DNA of 33,263 nt from Thermodesulfobacteriota bacterium. GTDB lineage: Bacteria > Desulfobacterota > Anaeroferrophillalia > Anaeroferrophillales > Tharpellaceae. The stretch spans positions 1-33,263 of the forward strand of contig JANTGZ010000017.1 in assembly GCA_024762675.1 (NCBI GenBank). The letters run 5' to 3'. Shown in pieces: positions 1 through 9,818 of the stretch. Position 1 is the stretch's first letter; every line of letters starts with the position of its first letter. The translations under genes were made by a program, and so were the position numbers. The notes beneath the pieces were generated by a model that was not told the origin of the DNA, searched no databases, and worked only from the letters and a program-made list of their open reading frames with translations.

Positions 1-350
1 TTAAGCGTCGACAGGCCACTTAAAGCTTGATTGTGGACCCCGGAGCATTTGTGGGCATATTAAAATGAAGTTATAGGTCAAAACTACAACTTTTGATTAT
101 TTTTTGTCAAGATATTTTTTTAGTAAAATTAGGTTCTTAGGTGAGTGGTAAGGGGTGGAAAAAAAACTTGACTTGAAAAGCTTCAGTATGATAACTATGC
201 GCCCGCTTTGCGACCCGTGAAAATGGGTGAAATTGAACATTTTAACTGGATTGGCTGCCATTCTCAGATGTTGTTTTTTCTCTCTACTTTCGGTAGCGAA
301 TGCAACATACATTATAATGTGGCCGATGAAATCAGTAGGAGTAGAGCGCT
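1..350. other. Upstream leader of the atp operon, no convincing gene
   Basis: This stretch is AT-rich and holds no reading frame with a good ribosome site. The first 30 bases could be the end of a + strand gene (nine codons ending LSVDRPLKA and a TGA at 28-30), or the last 15 codons of a short - strand frame ending at position 1; neither can be identified. An imperfect AT-rich hairpin at 68-92 is followed by a T-rich run and may end an upstream gene. A weak promoter-like pair, TTGACT at 168-173 and TAACTA at 192-197, lies before atpF'. A 71-codon - strand frame at 97-312 looks like chance. Confidence 0.5.
168..197 (+). promoter_or_regulatory. Weak candidate sigma-70 promoter for the atp operon
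   Basis: TTGACT (168-173) matches the -35 consensus at five of six bases. With an 18-base spacer the -10 candidate TAACTA (192-197) is poor. The location, about 150 bases before the first atp gene, is sensible, but the -10 match is weak. Confidence 0.25.
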
Positions 351-776
351 GTGATAGATATTAATGCAACACTGTTCATCCAGTGGGGCATCTTTGTGGC
401 CCTGATGGTTTTTTTGCACTTTTTCCTCTTCAAGCCAGTGTTGCGGGTAATCGACGCCAGACAAGCCAAGGTTGAAGGGACTTTTGCCAGGGCTGAAGAT
501 CTACAGTCTAAGTCAGCCAAAGATCAGGCCGAGTATCAGGCTAAGCTTGATGCCTCTAAAGAGAAACTTTTTGCGCGTACAGCGGCTATCCGCGAGAATG
601 CTGCGAAAGAGTCTAAGGGACTTATGGAGAAGGCTCGGGAAGAGGCTTTAGCTCAGGTTGAATCTACCAAAGAGCGGGTTCGGCATGATTCGGAAGTCGT
701 GCGTAAAGAGCTGGTTGCAAATGTAGATGGTCTGGCACGAGAAATCGCCGGCAAGATTCTAGAGAGAGCAATTTAA
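351..776 (+). CDS. atpF': F-type ATP synthase subunit b' (F0 peripheral stalk)
   Basis: A 141-residue b-type stalk protein of the F0 sector. Residues about 9-28 form one hydrophobic membrane helix (WGIFVALMVFLHFFLFKPV). The rest is a long charged coiled coil rich in Ala, Glu, Lys and Gln. It starts with GTG at 351, preceded by AGGAG at 337-341. The gene lies 33 bases before a second b-type gene. Organisms with two b-like genes usually build a b-b' heterodimer stalk linking F0 to F1. The short N-terminus and the placement before the longer b subunit fit b'. No subunit a or c genes are nearby, so these must be encoded elsewhere, as is common in Desulfobacterota. Confidence 0.9.
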   Translation: MIDINATLFIQWGIFVALMVFLHFFLFKPVLRVIDARQAKVEGTFARAEDLQSKSAKDQAEYQAKLDASKEKLFARTAAIRENAAKESKGLMEKAREEALAQVESTKERVRHDSEVVRKELVANVDGLAREIAGKILERAI

Positions 777-809
777 CCGGCACCAAGGTGTTTTGAGGGA
801 TAAGACGGG

Positions 810-1430
810 ATGAATAGTCGTTTAAAGAGTAAGGCTGGGGAGATCTTGCTAGCTGCTCTGATGATTGGGTTGATGGTTGCCGCGGCCGGAGCTGCGGAGC
901 ATGGCGGGGCCGAACATAAGAGCCTTTTTACCTTGCTGGTTGAGGATCCGATGCCCTTACTCAAAGATTTTCTCTGGCGGGTTCTTAACCTTGGCGTTTT
1001 GCTCTGGGTTATTATCAAATTTGCCGGTAAACCGGTGCGTGAATTTTTTGCCGGGCGACGTGAAACTCTTTTGAAGGGGGTACAGGAAGCTCAGGAGGCA
1101 AAAGCGGCAGCCGAAAAGATCTATAGTGAGTACCAGTCTAAACTTGCCGGTCTTGAAGGTGAGTTGGTGGAGATGGAAAAACAGGCTCAACTTGAGGCTG
1201 AGCGTGAAAAAGAGAGAATGCGTCAGGAGACTGAAGCTTTAGTAGCCAAGCTCCAGCAACAGACCCGGCAGATGGCCGACCAGGAAGTTGCCACCGCCCA
1301 GCGCACTTTGCGTAATGAGGCGGCTCGTTTGGCTATAGAAGTAGCTGAACGCCTGGTAACTGAGAATGTTAGTGATGACGACCGTAAGCTGATGGTTGAA
1401 AACTATTTGGAAAAAGTAGCGAGGGCGTAA
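810..1430 (+). CDS. atpF: F-type ATP synthase subunit b (F0 peripheral stalk)
   Basis: A 206-residue b subunit. It has a hydrophobic N-terminal segment at about residues 11-29 that resembles a signal sequence or extra helix, a short Gly/His/Glu-rich linker, then the usual b membrane helix (about 55-72, WRVLNLGVLLWVIIKFAGKPV). A charged coiled coil follows from about residue 80 to the end. The extra N-terminal hydrophobic stretch makes it longer than the roughly 156-residue E. coli protein. Extended b subunits of this kind are familiar in Desulfobacterota. The stop at 1428-1430 is one base from the atpH start, so the two are probably translationally coupled. Confidence 0.92.
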   Translation: MNSRLKSKAGEILLAALMIGLMVAAAGAAEHGGAEHKSLFTLLVEDPMPLLKDFLWRVLNLGVLLWVIIKFAGKPVREFFAGRRETLLKGVQEAQEAKAAAEKIYSEYQSKLAGLEGELVEMEKQAQLEAEREKERMRQETEALVAKLQQQTRQMADQEVATAQRTLRNEAARLAIEVAERLVTENVSDDDRKLMVENYLEKVARA

Positions 1431-1431
1431 G

Positions 1432-1971
1432 TTGATTCGCGATATTATTGCCAAAAGATATGCTAAAGCCTATTTTGCTTTGGCCCGGGAGCAGGATCGC
1501 CTGCTGGAAGCGCAGACCGAATTAAGTGAGTTGGTTGCTTTTTTGAATGAGCAGTCGGAGCTCTGTGGGGTACTTTACAACCCGGTTTTTGAGGTCATGC
1601 AGCGCAAAGCGGTCCTTGATGCTCTTCTCGACAAACTTGAAGTGTCGAGTCCATTACGCAGCCTTCTTGGTATCTTGATAGATAAAAATAAGATCGCCTA
1701 TGTTGATCTTGTGGCTGAAAATTTTAGCCAGTTGGTGGATGCAGCTGAAGGTCGGATGAAAGTTGAAATCAGTAGTGCATCAGCCTTGGGCAAAAAGTCT
1801 TTGAAGGATCTGCGCAAAGAGTTTTCGCGTCTGACCGGCAAAGAGGTTGAGTTGGAAGTTGAAGTCGACGAGGCACTTATTGGTGGTATCGTTGCCCGCT
1901 ACGGGGGGATGGTTTACGACGGCAGTATCAGGACTCAGCTAAATCGTTTTGGAGAGACCCTTAAAGCTTAG
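1432..1971 (+). CDS. atpH: F-type ATP synthase subunit delta
   Basis: A 179-residue OSCP/delta subunit, which joins the top of the F1 head to the b/b' stalk. The N-terminus (IAKRYAKAYFALA) is the typical delta opening. The C-terminal region contains the conserved pattern ending DEALIGGIVARYGGMVYDGSI, shared by delta and OSCP proteins. The best start is TTG at 1432, because the family motif begins only a few residues later and no in-frame ATG precedes it; GAGG lies at 1421-1424. Length is normal. A 94-base gap separates it from atpA. Confidence 0.93.
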   Translation: MIRDIIAKRYAKAYFALAREQDRLLEAQTELSELVAFLNEQSELCGVLYNPVFEVMQRKAVLDALLDKLEVSSPLRSLLGILIDKNKIAYVDLVAENFSQLVDAAEGRMKVEISSASALGKKSLKDLRKEFSRLTGKEVELEVEVDEALIGGIVARYGGMVYDGSIRTQLNRFGETLKA

Positions 1972-2065
1972 GGTGAGATTAAGAGTCGAATAAAATATGA
2001 TCTTCCGTTGTCAGGGTAGATCGTTTGAAGTTTAAGGAACTGTTTTTAGGGAGTGGTAAGAGGCC

Positions 2066-3574
2066 ATGGAATTACGTGCTGAAGAGATAAGTCAGATTAT
2101 CAAAGATCAGATTGAAAACTATGAGAAGAAGGTCGAGGTCAGTGAAACCGGAACTATCCTGACGGTTGGTGATGGTATCGCGCGTATCTATGGTCTTGAG
2201 AATGCCATGGCCGGAGAACTCCTGCTCTTCCCCCATGATATCTATGGGATGGTTCTTAACCTGGAAGAGGATAATGTTGGTGCCGTCCTCTTCGGTGAGG
2301 ATATCGAGATCAGCGAAGGTGATGAAGTTAAACGTACCGGTCGGATTGTTGAGGTTCCCGTAGGTGAAGCTCTTTTAGGACGGGTCGTAAATGCCTTAGG
2401 GCAGCCAATTGATGGTAAGGGACCGATCGATAGCGATTTGAGCCGCAGGGTCGAAATTAAAGCCCCCGGTATTGTTGATCGCCAATCGGTTCATGAACCT
2501 CTGCAGACGGGCTTGAAAGCTATTGACTCGATGGTGCCGATTGGACGAGGCCAGCGTGAATTGATTATTGGTGACCGTCAGACCGGTAAAACGGCTGTCG
2601 CCGTTGACACCATTATCAACCAGAAAGATACAGATGTTCACTGTATTTATGTTGCGATCGGTCAGAAACGTTCAACTGTTGCCCAGGTTGTGGCCAAACT
2701 TGAAGAGTTTGGGGCTATGGAGTATACGACTGTGGTTGCATCGACTGCCAGTGAACCCGCACCGTTGCAGTTTATCTCTCCCTATGCCGGGGTCACCATG
2801 GGTGAGTATTTCCGTGACAATGGCAAGCACGCCTTGATCATCTATGACGATCTTTCAAAGCAGGCTGTAGCCTATCGTCAGCTCTCTCTCTTGTTGCGTC
2901 GTCCTCCGGGACGTGAAGCCTATCCCGGAGACGTTTTCTACGTCCACTCCCGCCTGCTTGAACGGGCTGCAAAAATGAGTGACGAGCGCGGTGGCGGTTC
3001 TCTGACAGCTTTGCCGATTATTGAAACCCAGGCAGGTGATGTCTCAGCCTACATTCCGACCAACGTTATCTCGATTACCGATGGTCAGATTTTTCTTGAA
3101 TCTGATCTCTTTTATTCCGGTATCCGGCCGGCAATTAACGTCGGACTCTCGGTCTCACGGGTTGGTGGTTCGGCTCAGGTGAAGGCTATGAAACAGGTTG
3201 CCGGTTCTCTGCGCCTTGACTTGGCTCAATATCGTGAGATGGCTGCTTTCGCTCAGTTTGGCAGTGATCTCGATAAAACTACCCAGGCTATGTTGGCGCG
3301 AGGTTCTCGCTTGGTTGAAATTCTTAAGCAGGATCAGTACTCACCGTTCCCACTTGAGAAACAGGTGCTTATCATCCACGCAGCGATTAACGGTTTTATT
3401 GATGCTTATGATGAGTCGGTGCTACTTCGTTATGAGGCTGAACTTAATGATTATGTCTCTGCAAACTACAGTTCAGTGATGGATGAACTGAGAGATAAAA
3501 AGAAAATTGATGATGACCTTAAAGCCAAGATCGAAGATGCTTTAAATGCCTTTAAAGAGGTTTTTAAACCTTAA
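2066..3574 (+). CDS. atpA: F-type ATP synthase subunit alpha
   Basis: A 502-residue alpha subunit, full length for the family. The Walker A motif GDRQTGKT falls at about residues 169-176 and is complete. The YDDLSKQA region, the [11 protein letters not shown] block and the conserved SRVGGSAQ segment with the arginine that reaches the beta catalytic site are all present. Alpha forms the alternating hexamer of F1 with beta and binds nucleotide at non-catalytic sites. The ATG at 2066 is preceded by a purine-rich stretch (GGTAAGAGG). Nothing in the sequence looks unusual. Confidence 0.98.
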   Translation: MELRAEEISQIIKDQIENYEKKVEVSETGTILTVGDGIARIYGLENAMAGELLLFPHDIYGMVLNLEEDNVGAVLFGEDIEISEGDEVKRTGRIVEVPVGEALLGRVVNALGQPIDGKGPIDSDLSRRVEIKAPGIVDRQSVHEPLQTGLKAIDSMVPIGRGQRELIIGDRQTGKTAVAVDTIINQKDTDVHCIYVAIGQKRSTVAQVVAKLEEFGAMEYTTVVASTASEPAPLQFISPYAGVTMGEYFRDNGKHALIIYDDLSKQAVAYRQLSLLLRRPPGREAYPGDVFYVHSRLLERAAKMSDERGGGSLTALPIIETQAGDVSAYIPTNVISITDGQIFLESDLFYSGIRPAINVGLSVSRVGGSAQVKAMKQVAGSLRLDLAQYREMAAFAQFGSDLDKTTQAMLARGSRLVEILKQDQYSPFPLEKQVLIIHAAINGFIDAYDESVLLRYEAELNDYVSANYSSVMDELRDKKKIDDDLKAKIEDALNAFKEVFKP

Positions 3575-3660
3575 GAATTATCCGGTTTCGGGATCCCCCA
3601 GTCCTCTGCTGAGTAGAGGTTAGCGTGTAAAGTCTTTGGCTGAAGCAGGATTATAGATAG

Positions 3661-4524
3661 ATGGCAAATCTAAAAGATATCAGAAAACGCATTAGCAGCG
3701 TCAAGAGTACGCAGCAAATCACTAAAGCCATGAAAATGGTGGCCGCCTCTAAATTAAAAAAGGCGCAGGATGGAGTCGTTCAGGCGCGTCCATATGCAAC
3801 CAAGATGAGTGATGTGCTGGCCAGCCTGGCGGTTCGTGTTAAGCCCGGTAAACATCCCCTGCTCCAGCGTCGGGAAGAAAAAAAAGTTGAGTTGCTGGTG
3901 ATCACCTCGGATCGGGGATTGTGCGGCGGTTACAATACAAATGTCACCAAAGCGGCTGACAACTTTCTTAATGAGAAGAGAGATAGTTGTGAAGAAATTG
4001 TTATGAGTGTCATTGGTCGCAAGGCTCGAGATTACTACCGCAGACGTGATTGGGAATTTCAAAATGAGGAGCTGAATCCCGGGTCCACAAGTTTCAGCCA
4101 AGCCGAAGCGATCGCTCGTCCCGTAATTGATCGTTATGTTGGGGGCGAAATTGATGCCGTTTATGTAGCTTATACCGAGTTCAAGTCGGCTATGACCCAG
4201 AATATTGTCGTCAAACGCCTTCTTCCACTCGAACCGAAAGCTTTGGCCGAGGATGAAGTGCCGGTTGAGTATCTCTATGAACCATCCGAAGGTGCTCTCT
4301 TGGCAGATATTATTCCTCGTTATATTTATACGCAGATGTTCAGCATGTTGCTTGAATCGATTGCCAGTGAACATGGTTCACGGATGACGGCCATGGATTC
4401 CGCAACTAATAATGCGACTGAGATGACAGCCAAATTGACGTTGCTCTACAACCGTGCCCGGCAGGCTGCGATTACCACGGAATTGATGGAAATTGTCAGT
4501 GGTGCGGAAGCGCTTAATTCGTAA
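3661..4524 (+). CDS. atpG: F-type ATP synthase subunit gamma
   Basis: A 287-residue gamma subunit, the central rotating shaft of F1. The N-terminus (DIRKRISSVKSTQQITKAMKMVAASKL) and the C-terminus (MDSATNNATEM...YNRARQAAITTELMEIVSGAEAL) are the two highly conserved coiled-coil strands of the family. The internal segment with SDRGLCGGYN is also typical. The 86-base gap after atpA contains a small hairpin (CCTCT/AGAGG at about 3602-3618). A long antisense frame over this gene is a by-product of its codon use and not a gene. Confidence 0.97.
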   Translation: MANLKDIRKRISSVKSTQQITKAMKMVAASKLKKAQDGVVQARPYATKMSDVLASLAVRVKPGKHPLLQRREEKKVELLVITSDRGLCGGYNTNVTKAADNFLNEKRDSCEEIVMSVIGRKARDYYRRRDWEFQNEELNPGSTSFSQAEAIARPVIDRYVGGEIDAVYVAYTEFKSAMTQNIVVKRLLPLEPKALAEDEVPVEYLYEPSEGALLADIIPRYIYTQMFSMLLESIASEHGSRMTAMDSATNNATEMTAKLTLLYNRARQAAITTELMEIVSGAEALNS

Positions 4525-5997
<1,473 letters not shown>

Positions 5998-6056
5998 TCT
6001 CTATTACCAAACACTGAAGACTCCTTCGCTGTTAACCTAAGTGAGATTTGAGAATA

Positions 6057-6464
6057 ATGGAAAGTGATAAAATACTTCTAGAGATTGCCAGCCCTTATCG
6101 TCAGGTTTTAAATATTGAGGTCGATGAGGTCATAGCTCCCGGTGAAGAGGGACAGTTTGGTGTTCTGCCGGGTCATACCCCTTTTCTGGCAACCGTAACT
6201 GTCGGGCAGTTGATATATCGGCAGGGCAATCAGCTGAAATATGTTGCAGTCTCACACGGTTATGCTGAAGTAGAGTATCATCGAGTGATTGTGTTGCTTG
6301 ATGCTGCTGAATTGCCAGATGAAATTGATTTGGAACGGGCAGAAAAAGCTCGTCTGCGGGCTGAGGGGCGTCTGGCCGAGTTAAATCAGGAAGATCGCGA
6401 CTATTTTGAGGAGTTGGCAGCCCTCGATCGAGCTATGAATCGGATAACGATTGCTAAAATCTGA
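6057..6464 (+). CDS. atpC: F-type ATP synthase subunit epsilon
   Basis: A 135-residue epsilon subunit. It has an N-terminal beta sandwich with the conserved GEEGQFGVLPGHTP segment at about residues 30-43, and a C-terminal helical hairpin from about residue 85 (ERAEKARLRAEGRL...). It binds gamma and inhibits ATP hydrolysis in many bacteria. The ATG at 6057 is preferred over an in-frame TTG at 6048 because the AAGTGAG ribosome site at 6039-6045 is too close to the TTG. It is the last gene of the operon and is followed by an intrinsic terminator. Confidence 0.95.
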   Translation: MESDKILLEIASPYRQVLNIEVDEVIAPGEEGQFGVLPGHTPFLATVTVGQLIYRQGNQLKYVAVSHGYAEVEYHRVIVLLDAAELPDEIDLERAEKARLRAEGRLAELNQEDRDYFEELAALDRAMNRITIAKI

Positions 6465-6516
6465 TGGCGATTAAGAATTAACAAATGAGTTATAGTAAAC
6501 AGGCCATATGAGCCTC

Positions 6517-6547
6517 AAAACGGGAGTTGACAAGCTCCCGTTTTTTT
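6517..6547 (+). terminator. Intrinsic terminator of the atp operon
   Basis: The arms CGGGAG (6521-6526) and CTCCCG (6535-6540), extended by A/T pairs, enclose an eight-base loop. The stem is followed by seven T residues at 6541-6547. It lies 53 bases after atpC and ends only about 20 bases before glmU, whose ribosome site AAGGAG begins at 6554. Confidence 0.9.
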
Positions 6548-6566
6548 CGTTTTAAGGAGATTTGTG

Positions 6567-7967
6567 ATGCATGATCTTACGGCTATCGTTCTGGCGGCCG
6601 GTCGGGGTACCAGAATGCTGTCTACGCTTCCTAAAGTACTTCATAAAATGCTTGATGAGCCTCTTTTATCCTACCCCTTACGAACGTTGGCTGAGCTTGG
6701 TCTTAAAAAGCAGCTGGTGGTTGTCGGCGGTGATCAAGACGGAGATCTTGTGGAAAGTGCAATGGTCGCCTTTGAGGGGCTTGAGTGGCCTCGTCAGATT
6801 CAAGCCCGGGGGACTGCGGATGCGGTCGCTGCTGCTCTGGAAAACTTGGACGGTGTCTCTGGATGCGCCCTTATTCTTTGTGGTGATGTGCCTCTTTTGA
6901 CCGGTGCAACCTTGCAGTCTTTTTATCAAAAACATATTGAAAGTAGTTCTCAATTGACGGTTCTTACTGCAGTTTTGGATGATGGTGGTAGCTACGGTCG
7001 AATTGTGCTCGATGTTGATGGATTACCTCGGGCGATCGTAGAGGCTAAAGATGCAAGCCCGGAGCAACTTGCCATTACCCGTATCAACAGTGGAACCTAT
7101 CTGGTTGATCTTGATCTGTTGCGCCGCGCTTTGGCCGATACCAGTTGCGATAATGCACAAGGAGAGTACTATTTGACGGATATGGTCGCTTTTGCCCGAA
7201 GTGAAGGAGCAACTACGGCTATTTTTGACCTTGCCGACAGTCGTGAGATACTGGGGGTTAACAAACGTGGAGATCTGGTCGACCTGGAGAAAATTATGGC
7301 TCTAAGGATTTGTCACCATTGGCTTGATAATGGGGTCACCGTGCGTTATCCTGAGACCGTTAGAATCGGCCCGCGTGTCTCTCTCGGAGAGGATACCGAG
7401 ATTGACTCCAATGTATCACTAAGTGGCCAAACTGAAATTGGAGCCGCTTGCAGTATCAAGTCAGGAGCACTTATCAAAGATTGTAAAATTGGTGACCGGG
7501 TTGAGATAAAACCATATTCGGTCCTCGAAGATGCCATCGTTGAGGAAGATTCTCAAATCGGTCCCTTTGCCAGACTTAGACCTGGTACCGAGATTGGGGT
7601 CGGGGCTAAAATTGGTAACTTTGTTGAAACTAAAAAGGCTTGTTTCGGCAAAGGGGCTAAAGCTTCGCATCTGGCCTATATTGGCGATGCCGAGGTTGGT
7701 GAACATAGTAATCTGGGCGCTGGCACCATCACCTGCAACTATGACGGTTTTAATAAGTTTAAAACCGAAATCGGGCAGCGAGTTTTCGTCGGTAGTGATT
7801 CACAACTGGTTGCCCCGCTAAAATTGGGTGACGACGTTCTGGTTGGTGCCGGCTCAACCATCACCAGGGATGTTGCCGATAATGGCTTAGTTACGACTAG
7901 AACCCGGCAGAAGGAACTTGCGGGTCGCGGGATGGCTTGGCGTAGACGCACTTTAGAGGAGAAATAA
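6567..7967 (+). CDS. glmU: Bifunctional N-acetylglucosamine-1-phosphate uridyltransferase / glucosamine-1-phosphate acetyltransferase
   Basis: A 466-residue GlmU, which makes UDP-GlcNAc for peptidoglycan and lipopolysaccharide. The N-terminal pyrophosphorylase domain opens with LAAGRGTRM...LPKVLHK at about residues 8-26 and contains GTADAV, CGDVPL and NSGTY blocks. The C-terminal left-handed beta helix (about residue 255 onward) has repeated hexapeptides and the conserved GNFVETKK and NYDG segments of the acetyltransferase site. ATG 6567 is chosen over GTG 6564 because the AAGGAG at 6554-6559 is better spaced. It is adjacent to glmS, the enzyme that starts the same pathway, with a one-base gap. 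Confidence 0.97.
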   Translation: MHDLTAIVLAAGRGTRMLSTLPKVLHKMLDEPLLSYPLRTLAELGLKKQLVVVGGDQDGDLVESAMVAFEGLEWPRQIQARGTADAVAAALENLDGVSGCALILCGDVPLLTGATLQSFYQKHIESSSQLTVLTAVLDDGGSYGRIVLDVDGLPRAIVEAKDASPEQLAITRINSGTYLVDLDLLRRALADTSCDNAQGEYYLTDMVAFARSEGATTAIFDLADSREILGVNKRGDLVDLEKIMALRICHHWLDNGVTVRYPETVRIGPRVSLGEDTEIDSNVSLSGQTEIGAACSIKSGALIKDCKIGDRVEIKPYSVLEDAIVEEDSQIGPFARLRPGTEIGVGAKIGNFVETKKACFGKGAKASHLAYIGDAEVGEHSNLGAGTITCNYDGFNKFKTEIGQRVFVGSDSQLVAPLKLGDDVLVGAGSTITRDVADNGLVTTRTRQKELAGRGMAWRRRTLEEK

Positions 7968-7968
7968 A

Positions 7969-9810
7969 ATGTGTGGAATCGTTGCTTATATGGGCCCGAA
8001 AAACGGAGTCCCGGTGGTGCTGGACGGTTTACGAAAGCTCGAATATCGAGGTTATGATTCTGCTGGTTTAGCAATTCTCAGTGATCATGAAATTGATATC
8101 CATCGCAGTGTGGGTAAACTGATCGGACTCGAAGAGAAGATCTTAGAAAAAAATCTCAGCGGGGCTCCGGTTATTGGTCACACCCGTTGGGCGACCCATG
8201 GTCGACCGACTGAGGCCAATGCCCACCCTCATAAATACGAGGGGGTTGTGGTTGTTCACAACGGCATCGTTGAGAATTATCTCGATCTCCGCCGGGAACT
8301 GATCGAACTTGGGCATATCTTCTCTTCCGAGACCGATACCGAAGTGATCAGTCATTTGATTGTCAGAGAGCTCAAAGCCGGCGCCGACTTTGAAAATGCA
8401 GTCAGACAGGCTCTGCTCAGGATTCGGGGAACCTATGCTTTGGCCGTTCTTTACGAGAAGGAGCCAGAAAAAATGGTAGCGGCTCGGCAGAGCAGCCCTT
8501 TGGTGTTGGCTCTGGGTGAAACTTCAGGCGAGTACTATGTCGCCTCAGACATTCCGGCTCTTTTAGCTTGGTCACGGGAAGTAATCTTTCTTGATGATGG
8601 AGAGTTGGTAATCTTTGATGACCATAAGATGCGGGTTCTCGGTCTTGTAGATGGCGAGCAAAGGGAAAAAGCGGCTCGTCGCATTGCCTGGGATCCGATT
8701 ATGGCTGAGAAAAGCGGCTATAAGCATTTCATGTTAAAAGAGATTTTTGAACAGCCCGAGGCTGTCAGCAATACCTTGTTGGGACGTTTGAATGAAGAGC
8801 GCAGCGGGGTAGATCTTAATGAAATTGGTTTCGGCGAAGAGCAGTGGCAAAGTTTTAAAGAGATAAAGATTATAGCTTGCGGTACCTCGTGGCATGCCGG
8901 GCTGGTTGCTAAATATTGGTTTGAAAGGCTGGCCCGGATTCCCGCTGAAGTCGATATCGCTTCAGAATTTCGTTACCGGGACCCTCTGGTTGGCCCTGAG
9001 ACTTTGCTTGTCGGTATCTCTCAGTCCGGTGAGACGGCTGATACTCTGGCGGCCCTGCAAGAGGGTAAACGTCGAGGGGCTCAGTTGTTGGCCGTCTGTA
9101 ATGTCATGGAGAGCAGTATAGCCAGGCTTTGTGACGGAGTTTTCTATACCCATGCCGGGCCCGAGATCGGGGTTGCTTCAACCAAAGCTTTTACGACCCA
9201 GTTGACCGCGCTTTTTCTTCTGGTTTTGGAGATTTCGGCCCGGCGCCAGGCTCTAAGTGATGAGGAGATCAGTCTGCAGGTAAAGGCTCTGTTGCATCTG
9301 CCTGTCGCTCTGGAGAAGGTTCTGGCTCGGGCCTCTGAACTTGAAAAAATGGCCCGCAAATATCATCATGTCAATGACTATCTCTATCTCGCCCGAGGGC
9401 TTAATTTCCCAATTGCTCTGGAAGGTGCTCTGAAACTGAAAGAGATCTCATATATTCATGCCGAGGGCTATCCGGCCGGAGAGATGAAGCATGGTCCGAT
9501 CGCCTTGATCGATGAAAATATGCCGGTTGTGGTTTTGGCCCCGCCCGATCGTCATCTAGAAAAGATCGTCAGCAATTTCCAGGAAGTTGCGGCTCGAGAA
9601 GGGCGTTTACTGTTGTTCTCCGGGCCTGATCTGGAGTTGCCTGAAGAGGTTTCCGCGGTTGACCGTTTTATCGTTGATGTCGTGGGCGAGGAGCTTAATC
9701 CTCTGCTCTATGTTGTGCCCCTGCAACTTCTGGCCTACTACACTGCCGTTTTGAAGGGCACCGATGTTGACCAGCCTCGTAATCTGGCCAAGAGTGTAAC
9801 GGTGGAATAA
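7969..9810 (+). CDS. glmS: Glutamine--fructose-6-phosphate aminotransferase (isomerizing)
   Basis: A 613-residue GlmS, which converts fructose-6-phosphate and glutamine to glucosamine-6-phosphate. The N-terminal glutamine amidotransferase domain begins MCGIVAY, with the catalytic Cys at position 2 after the removed Met, and contains HTRWATHGRP and HNGIVENY. Two SIS sugar-isomerase domains follow: CGTSWHAG/SQSGETADT and the ARGLNFPIALEGALKLKEISY/GEMKHGP region. The C-terminus PRNLAKSVTVE is the usual end. AGAGGAG lies just before the start and overlaps the end of glmU. There is no glmS ribozyme upstream, as expected outside Firmicutes. Confidence 0.98.
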   Translation: MCGIVAYMGPKNGVPVVLDGLRKLEYRGYDSAGLAILSDHEIDIHRSVGKLIGLEEKILEKNLSGAPVIGHTRWATHGRPTEANAHPHKYEGVVVVHNGIVENYLDLRRELIELGHIFSSETDTEVISHLIVRELKAGADFENAVRQALLRIRGTYALAVLYEKEPEKMVAARQSSPLVLALGETSGEYYVASDIPALLAWSREVIFLDDGELVIFDDHKMRVLGLVDGEQREKAARRIAWDPIMAEKSGYKHFMLKEIFEQPEAVSNTLLGRLNEERSGVDLNEIGFGEEQWQSFKEIKIIACGTSWHAGLVAKYWFERLARIPAEVDIASEFRYRDPLVGPETLLVGISQSGETADTLAALQEGKRRGAQLLAVCNVMESSIARLCDGVFYTHAGPEIGVASTKAFTTQLTALFLLVLEISARRQALSDEEISLQVKALLHLPVALEKVLARASELEKMARKYHHVNDYLYLARGLNFPIALEGALKLKEISYIHAEGYPAGEMKHGPIALIDENMPVVVLAPPDRHLEKIVSNFQEVAAREGRLLLFSGPDLELPEEVSAVDRFIVDVVGEELNPLLYVVPLQLLAYYTAVLKGTDVDQPRNLAKSVTVE

Positions 9811-9818
9811 AAATTTTC

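Noticed and set aside
97-312. 71-codon - strand frame before atpF'
   Set aside because: It has no ribosome site, low-complexity AT-rich codons and no recognisable features. It lies where the atp promoter should be.
3754-4374. 206-codon frame antisense to atpG
   Set aside because: It is a by-product of atpG codon use. atpG is certain on the + strand and the antisense protein has no family features.
9811-9818. Terminator between glmS and the ClC gene
   Set aside because: The gap is eight bases with no stem, so the genes may be co-transcribed.
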